Assembly: GCA_009760855.2 (NCBI GenBank)
Contig: WPIO01000062.1
Location: 1,088,001 to 1,152,000, forward strand
From: Cristatella mucedo
Taxonomy: Eukaryota > Bryozoa > Phylactolaemata > Cristatellidae
Direction: 5' to 3'
DNA: 64,000 nt
Shown here: positions 56,945 to 64,000 of the stretch, in pieces
Layout of the letters: the number at the start of each line of letters is the position of its first letter
Position numbering within the stretch: position 1 is the stretch's first letter
Notes under the pieces: generated by a model
What the model was told of the DNA's origin: nothing
What the model saw: the letters and a program-made list of their open reading frames with translations, nothing else
Database searches by the model: none
Translations under genes and position numbers: made by a program

Positions 56945-58480
56945 CCAATAATAATAATTAGTAAAAATAATAATAAATTTGTATAGTGACCACAGATAAC
57001 TTATACTCTTTCTAGGGAATTAAAAATTTCTGCAAACCAGGCATGATCGAATGGTTAATCGTAATGGTCGATGACAACAACAAGCATACCATGGTTAGAG
57101 GTGACATGCACAGGGTCAGCATGTAAATATGGTTAGTGGCAGCACCCACGGTGTCGTATAGCCATCCAACCTGTCTCTATTGCCGCTGAATTGGTGAATA
57201 TTAGTAATAATATTAAGACATTCGTATAGCGTCCGTCAGAGAACTAAATATTTTCCCTGGCACTTGACATATGTCGTACAGAAACCCACAATGCAGGTTC
57301 ATTGATAACATGCACCGTTTGTGCAAGCAGGAGCACACTTGGGGCAATTCACATGAACCCAGCAAAGGCTTGTATGAGCCGGTGCGAGTTTAGCTTCTTT
57401 TTAAATGTCGTAAAATCGTGGGGAGGGATGCCTTGACATCATTAAGGAGTGAGATACATTCTTCGGGAGTGTACGAGCTAAAGGCACGGTCTCCAAAGGA
57501 TTTGAGTTTGGTTCGAGGTATAGCTAAACGACTTGAGTCAGACGAGCGGGTACGACGACTGGCAGAATTAAGAAACAGTACAGGTAAATGGGCCTGATCA
57601 AACGAATGAAGGGACCTAAGCATGAGTGACAGAATCTTGACGTCGATATGCTGCGTGATGGATGGCCAATACTGGTCTTTGAGCAAAAGTCAGATGTGGC
57701 ATTTGTTCAAGACAGACAAGACTGGCTGGCTGCAGAATTCTGCTCCTACTGTAGCACCGTACTGCATAGGCTGGAAGACCTCCAAGTAGTGAATTACAGA
57801 AGTCGAGACGAGATGTCGCAAATGCGTGGACCAAATTAGATTTAGTATTCCTGTCTAATCAGCGCGACATGTTTGAAATTTTACGAAGCTGAAAGTAGGC
57901 AGACTTTGCTGTGGAGATGATGTGATCGTCTGGTGGAAGTTTTGGTAAGAGATTCGTAAGGAGGTATGCTACTGGAGGTATGCTGGCTGAACACATGTTG
58001 AGGGATCAGTTTTCACATTTCTTAGTAACACTAGTTTTTCCCCTAACTAGTAATGTGGTGCATCATCATTCAAATTTCAAAAGTTGGTTGTCATCAAATG
58101 TTGGCTGTCATTCAAAAGTCATCAATACATGCAGCAGGAGAGTTTGACAGATTGAGGGCAGGAAGGTATCAAAGCAATTAAATCAAAGCAGCCGTTGGTC
58201 GTTAAAAAAGGAAAGCCTACATTGTGCTTAGCTATTAAATCGCCAAGAGGGAGAGTATAAATTGTGAAATGCAGTGAATCATGAGCAAATCCCTGGTGTA
58301 CATCTTATTTTAGAGGCTCCTCGGATGACTATTGCTCATTGACATCAGTGCTCTGGATTCTCCCACTGAGATAGAATGTAAACCATTGTATTGCACAGTA
58401 ATGCATTGCAGTGCCGGTGAGATGCACAGGTGACATATGAGGTACTCGAAAAGAACTCGGTGAGAAATAGTGCCAACCGC
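56945..58480 (-). pseudogene. Decayed CR1/L2-like LINE, reverse orientation (right paralog)
   Basis: Paralog of 9,000-10,500. Minus frames 57,390-57,834 keep VHAFATSRLDFCNSLLGGLP and then QHIDVKILSLMLRSLHSFDQ and FGDRAFSSYTPEE. Frameshifts between them. 3' tail repeat TAATAATAATTAGT at about 56,950. Confidence 0.7.
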
Positions 58481-60000
58481 TTGCTGGCAGAGACCTAAGA
58501 CCTAAGCATTCATGAGGTCGTTATACACTTGCAGCAATGCTGAAACTGTTGAGTGGTTAGCTTTAAAACCTAACCGGTGCCTACTCTTTAGGTTTGAAGT
58601 TTTGATGTTAGAGTTTAAAGCTGGTCAGTCTTTACTCTTTATAAAAATTGTTGGCTTAACAACAACCTGATCGATAGGTGCAGGGACAAGACCCGAGGCT
58701 GAAGACATATTTATTATAAAATGCATACATGGCAACAGCAGATCTGGACATTGTAGAAGTAGAACAGTGGGACAATGGTCTAGAAAATTAGCTGCGTTCT
58801 TTGACAGCGGAATAAATTTCAGGATGAAGTCACATTCTAGGCAGGCTTGAATACGTACATTGAGGTGCTGCAAGGAATTTAAGGAGATGTCCAATAGAAG
58901 TGCTACTCGTATGTGGAGTAGTCCTGTAGCATGTTACCATGGAGATGGACCATCTGGTTTTATCTATCTTGCTGACACATGAGCCAGAGAATGTAATATA
59001 ATGTGATTCATCACCGTCTGTAACTCCACAAAGCCACAAAGACTCGAGTTTTTGTGTGGCGCACTCACAGCACAAGTGGCTTTTGGTACGCATCCGGTAG
59101 CCACCAGACTTCATCTCACTCAACCAAGAGAAAGCGAGAAGCATTGCTGAATCAGGAAAGCAGTTGAGGTAGTGGGTAGCATGGACGTAACAGCTCCAAA
59201 CGGCTGGAAAACATGTGCCATAGTCGGCAGCAGAAGAGTAGATTTCGTTTCATATGTTTTGGGGAAGTGAGTTCCACAGTCTAGGACCTGCAGACCAAAA
59301 GCTTCTGTCGCCAATGGTCTTTAAGCGGAGTAATGGAAAAGCTAATTTATCATACAGGACCTGAGGGCACGAGGAGGCTGAAACTAATGCTATGTTCAGC
59401 TAGGTATGGAGGAGCCAAGCCATGGCCTTGGCCTTGTGGGTCGACGTAAGAATTGTAGAGAAGCGATATGCTTGATCGCCTAAGAATCACTAGGTAATTA
59501 ATGGATCTGGCAGTAGTTTATAGGATTGTTTATGGTCGATGTCATCATTTTTGATACTGCATCTGCAATTCAAAAATGCCTTTGTAGAAGCTGGAGTTGG
59601 CCTTTGGCTAGGATAGTCTGGTATAGTCTACAGGACTCCCCGTGTGCCATTCGATTAGCGATCAGCCCTGATCTTCTTACATGGATTCACAAGCTTTCGC
59701 ATAGTAGTCGTAGCTATTTTAATGTCTGCAGTACACCATAGGCCACCTGGACAGCGCTTACAGTGTGCTTCGTCAGAGGAGCAAACTGTTCCAAAATGTC
59801 GGCGAATGTCGTGTCGCGGCTTTCCACGAGAGAGGGCAGGTTCGACGGAGAATCGCGGAGCTTTCGGGTAATGGAGCTACTTTTGTTTGGAAAGTAAGCA
59901 TGTCAAGGGGCTCGAAATTTCGCAATTCGCAAGTGAAGTTGACTTCCGAAGAGGACACTAGCTGCAGACTGAGTGAGATCCATACGCGGTCAGACTTTGG
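58481..60000 (-). pseudogene. Decayed LINE-E, reverse orientation (right paralog)
   Basis: Paralog of about 10,430-11,700. Tail near 58,990-59,020, antisense C-terminal end near 59,280 (complement of FGLQVLDCGTHFPK). The 58,500-58,810 part is not found on the left. Confidence 0.5.
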
Positions 60001-60004
60001 CTTG

Positions 60005-60184
60005 GTGAGCCGTAATGGCTCGAGGTAAGGCGGTTGCTTTTCACGACCTCGGCCACGAGGTCGTGGGTTCGAATTCTGCGGTGGGCGATCCTTTATCGCC
60101 ACTGCAAGCGGCGGTGATAGCCGCAAAGGCTCTTCTGTCGCTATACAAAAAGAGGCTGTTGAATCAGCTAGTATTATTATATTA
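60005..60184 (+). mobile_element. tRNA-derived SINE, family A (right-only)
   Basis: GTGAGCCGTAATGGCTCGAG, GACCTCGGCCACGAGGTC, B box GGGTTCGAATTC, body and tail gaatcagctag then TATTATTATA. The left copy lacks it near 11,700. Confidence 0.85.
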
Positions 60185-60827
60185 TATTAAGAGTTGACAG
60201 CATATAATTGTGGGAGAATGTCTGATCGGTTGTGAGTAGGGCCAGGCATGTGAGTCGAAAAGAAAATGAAAGGTTATATCACCACTCTTAGGTACCTTCG
60301 TTCTCTGGCTTCAGTGTACCTATCTGAGCAACTTTTCAATCAGGCTGAGCATCGTACCCCCTTTCACCTGACTCAAACCGGCCCCCGAATGCAATGTATC
60401 TCCGTCTGTAACTCCACAAATTCATAAAGACCGTGTGGGTGTTGCACAGGAGAGTTTTGTATAGCGCACTCACAGCCTAAGCGGCTTTCAGTACGCATTA
60501 TGGAAAAGAAACTACAAACGCACCTGATCCAAAAATTTTCTGGGTGTGTGAGCATTGTCATCTGTGTGCTTTCTTTCGCATGCTTACACCGAGGACTTAT
60601 CAATAACCAATAGCCAAGCTTTTCTTGCTGCACTAGTAAAGAATCTAGAAAAAGATTCAGTTTTCCTATGGCACTCTACGAGCGTCTTTTTACTAATGTT
60701 ATCATTATTATTAGGCCGTTTAAGTAAACGTAATCCTCTGTCAAACGAAGGTTTTAACAGATTGAGTATCGTACAGTGCTTAATGATACGATTGGGCCAT
60801 CGCCCGACGATTTTCTCACTATTGCCA
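60185..60827. repeat. Right copy of the flanking duplication with LINE remnants
   Basis: LINE C-terminal fragment (60,265-60,360) interrupted by a LINE-E tail (60,385-60,500), then continuing to about 60,775. Matches 13,190-13,780. Confidence 0.55.
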
Positions 60828-60985
60828 TATAAATATAAATAAATAAATATAATTCATTTGTATAGCGCCCTAAGAGAACTTTATCTCTATTCATGCGCTT
60901 CACATGTGCCACGGGGCTCGAGCCCACGACCTCGGCCAGACCTTGGTCGGGCGAGCACCTTAACCACTGGGCCAAACCGGCCCCT
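60828..60985 (-). mobile_element. tRNA-like SINE, family B (right-only)
   Basis: (AAAT)n tail, TTTGTATAGCGCCCTAAGAG hairpin arm, B-box-like GGGGCTCGAGCCCACGACC, head CGGGCGAGCACCTTAACC. Absent from the left copy near 13,785. Confidence 0.7.
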
Positions 60986-61364
60986 TATGCTGAAATGCTG
61001 GCCGTTGCTAATTGGTGTACATTAAGGAAGCAATACAATACGAGAAGTTAAAGGCTGTTACTGATATATGATTATTAAGAACCAGACACATTATAACCTT
61101 ACGCTGAGAATGCATTTATGCATCGCTGATGTGCCGCCGCTTCCAGATCGCTCCCACACTGCTGCAGCCGCCGGTCCCGCTAGGTCTGCCCCTCGGGCAG
61201 GGGTATTGATTAGGGCGGCCCTCAGCTGGCCCTCAGGGTCAATCGGCAGCAGTGCTCGGGGTTCAGGGGGAGGCCACGGTCCCCTGGGACACCGCACGTT
61301 CGCTCCAGATAGTGCAAGCACCTGTGCCCTCAGCGAAATAAAAATAAATAACAAGGCATTCGCT
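60986..61364. repeat. Right copy of the flanking duplication, no gene seen
   Basis: Matches about 13,780-14,190; GC-rich. Confidence 0.5.
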
Positions 61365-61560
61365 TTAATAATAATAATAATAATAATAATGCACTTGATA
61401 AAGCGCCCTCAGAGAACTCAATCTCTTTCTAGACGCTTTACATCTGCTGCAAAGGGAAACGCAATTGAATGGTAATATCATCCTTGATAAACAACATGAA
61501 TAACACGGTTAGGGGTGACATGCAGAGGGTCAGCATGCAAATGTAGTTAGTGGATTGGCA
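61365..61560 (-). mobile_element. CR1/L2-like LINE 3' tail, reverse orientation (right-only)
   Basis: (TAA)n at 61,365-61,390, hairpin CACTTGATAAAGCGCCCTCA ... TAGACGCTTTACA, then 3' UTR with GTCAGCATGCAAATG. Absent on the left near 14,195. Confidence 0.75.
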
Positions 61561-61987
61561 TCCCATGAGAACTAAATCGCTGTCCGAAGGGGGCTCTGTT
61601 TGGATGCAGGAGAGCGAAATCGCTGTAATCAGTCGCAGCTGCTTTCAGCAGCTCGCTTCCTGCGCAGGCAGGTCAACACGTCCTAAGCCAGCGGGCAAGC
61701 GCTGTGCGCAAGCGAGCTACACGTCGGCAGCCGTATGCCTACTTGCCGACTGAGGCGAACGCCCTTTGAGCCTTCACAGATGTAAGTGTGCACGTCAGGT
61801 TTACAGTGCACCTACCTAGTGCCTCTGAGCAGGCAGAAGCCGGAGCTCCTCAGTCTCCCTTCCCGAAGATCGGGGATCATAGGGCAGAGCTGCTTGAGAC
61901 GCCACTTTTCTGGTAGCGACTACAAGTCGGGCTCCATTGATCTTCTAGCTAAGCCGAAGTTCCGATGGGCCGAAATACGTGGGCCAT
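61561..61987. repeat. Right copy of the flanking duplication, no gene seen
   Basis: Matches 14,195-14,780 without the family B SINE or the GA microsatellite of the left copy. Confidence 0.5.
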
Positions 61988-64000
61988 TATTGAAGCACAA
62001 GCAAACTCTTAATCACAGCATCTACTAAAATTGGCTCAACAATAGATTGCTTACATGAACTAACTCTTTACAGTCCCGAATATTTAGTTGAATGCAAGCC
62101 AAAATATCGCCAAGCGATTACATAAAAATGCTCGAATCTTAAGAAATTACTCTGATAAGAGCGTGCAGATATGAACTTGGTATTAAATAAATAAACGTTC
62201 ATGCCAAGTCAATGTTCAATCCAGTGTGGCCAACAATTAATAATAATAATAATATTAGGCCGTTTGTGTAATGCCCTAACAGAATTTTAATTCTATTCAG
62301 GCGCTTTGTAACTCACTGCAAGACAATCGGTATCGTAAGTTTAGTGACATGTACTTTATCAAGCATTCAAGAGCATGCAAGTATCACACTCAGGCCGGCA
62401 TGCTAAAGTAAACAGGAATGCACCCATGGCCACCGGTTAGTGAGACTAGTGGCTAGTAACATGCACTGAATCATTCATGAGCACGCACGCAAAGCGCATC
62501 AGATCGAATAAAAAACAATGTCACTAGGGCAAAGGGAAAGCTGACTGGAAAAGATGCGTCCTGAATGATTAGTAATGTAGACGATATTTCTACGTAGCAT
62601 TGCCGGCTTTACGACTTAAGCGCGAGGCGAGCACATTTTGTCCAGCAGCTTTGTTTTCTTTGTTGATCAGTGCAAGCGCGAGTCAAAGCGGCCAATGCTT
62701 CTCTGCTGCTATATAGAAATGAAGCTGCTGAACCACGCGACATTTAATTCACCTTTCGATTGCCACCGGGCGCCCACCGCGAGCGTATTTACTTCCTAGG
62801 CACGCTGGCAATAATAGCCCTGCCACGTGACGGCCCCCGGCAGAATAATAGCGAGCACGAGCGCGCTCGCAGCGAGCGTGCCGGGAGTGTCGCGCTTCGT
62901 CGAGCGGCTTGCCCGCTAGCCTGGGACGTTGGCAGCGCCTGCATCGGCAGCGCGCGCGCGTCGTCGTCGTCGCTCGGGCTGTTTCCAATATTTTCTCCTG
63001 CGGCCGCCTCGTCGCAGCCTGCTCGCACAGAAAGTAGGTCGACGACGACGACGACGAAGAAGAACCTCGCGAGGTCCGCGGCCGCGGAGCGAGCGATAAC
63101 TGGCCGACGAGTAGCCGGGTGAGTAGTCCAGCCGGCGTCCAGTGTCCAGCAAAGTCGAGCCCGTTTGCGAGGAGGGCGCCCAGTGGCACTAGCGAGAAGA
63201 GCGAGACCGTTGCACTTCTTTTATAGCAGCAGCAGCCGCAATGGCGGCGGCCGCCTCGCAAGCAGACGGCGTCCTCGATGACTCAACTGCGCCAAGAGCG
63301 CTGTGGTCCGCTGGGAGAGCAGCGGCCACCGGAGGAACGTGGCTACTGGCTGACATTGTAGTTGGAAAATTTCTAGTTCCCGTGGGAGAGCGGCAGGTCG
63401 GTCGGGCAGCACGCGGTCGTCCAGATGGCGGCCGGAATCACCGGTAGCACTGTTGGGACAGGGGGGGGGGTTGATGACCGGCCGGTGCAGGTAGCGATTG
63501 GCAAACGTTCGCCAAGGGACCGCCGGCGGAGCGGCGGCGGCGGAGTGACTAGAGATATAAGTCGCGCCTCTTGCCAGCCGTTCACTGCGCGCGGCGCTGC
63601 CGTAGGCTCGTCTTTCTCTATTTAAGGCCGATGCAAGGACCGACTGGACTTTAGGTAGTCACTAGAATGAGCGAAGCCACGACTACTTTACCAGCGAACC
63701 GCTGCTGGCCGCCATTACCTACTATAAGCGACGACTTGCAATGCGGCGTAGAGATGCGGTAAATTCGGTCAAGTCACCGCGGCAGCATCGTCTCAACTGA
63801 CTAGGAAAGTAGCGACAGCTTATTACGCCCTCTCGGAAACGCCTTTTAGCGGCAGAAGAGCCCTTACCGTACCGAAAGCCGCTTATGTAATGTATCTCCG
63901 TCAGTAACTCCACAAAGTCAAAAAGACCAAAGGCTTTGAGTGAGCTATTGAAAACTCTCCTGTGAAACACCCAATTAGTCTTTGTGGCTTTGTGGCGTGG
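61988..64000. repeat. Near-identical island of the flanking duplication (right copy)
   Basis: Matches 15,918-18,140. It contains the same LINE-like 3' UTR (62,236-62,560), CpG island (62,800-63,600), conserved open frame from ATG at 63,241 and a LINE-E tail piece at 63,890-63,990. The right edge of the window falls just where left sequence becomes unique. Confidence 0.7.

Overview
This is a eukaryotic, almost certainly invertebrate metazoan, genomic window. It shows short exons with GT-AG introns, no operon structure, tRNA-derived SINEs, many decayed non-LTR retrotransposons of the CR1/L2 type, long GA/CT microsatellites and CpG-rich islands. Nothing bacterial or plant-like is seen, and the sequence alone does not fix the phylum.

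The one clearly functional gene is an opsin on the + strand. Its coding exons run from 23,129 to 38,922 and join in frame to give 424 residues: exon 1 23,129-23,336; exon 2 23,974-24,159; exon 3 35,160-35,267; exon 4 37,533-37,891; exon 5 38,509-38,922. It has the retinal Schiff-base lysine (K341), the C133/C210 disulfide pair, CWFP, NPxxY and the extracellular PEPYGTSC motif. By motif it is closest to neuropsin/Opn5-type opsins. Exon 2 exists in two versions of exactly 186 nt with the same splice phases: 2a at 23,974-24,159 and 2b at 26,582-26,767. This is the layout of a mutually exclusive exon pair that would swap the end of TM1, TM2 and the entry to TM3. The acidic residue of the (D/E)RY motif is replaced (TRF).

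The opsin is flanked by two long, colinear, direct paralogous blocks: left about 1-18,140 and right about 45,137-64,000 (the LINE that opens the right block begins near 44,880). They are parts of one ancestral segment now differing by SINE, LINE, LTR and microsatellite insertions and by deletions. The offset of about 45-46 kb suggests a tandem duplication whose repeat unit includes the opsin, so a second opsin copy may lie just beyond the right edge.

The rest is repeats: about ten CR1/L2-like LINE copies (the best with a 369-codon reverse transcriptase frame at 41,003-42,112), shared LINE 3' hairpin tails ending in (TAA)n/(ATT)n, at least four groups of tRNA-like SINEs, a 732-bp solo LTR with a 4-bp target duplication (45,359-46,090), a 510-bp MITE with a TTA target duplication (27,504-28,013), and several microsatellites. 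CpG-rich islands sit at 16.8-17.8, 22.4-23.4, 25.7-26.8, 34.7-35.5 and 62.8-63.6 kb.
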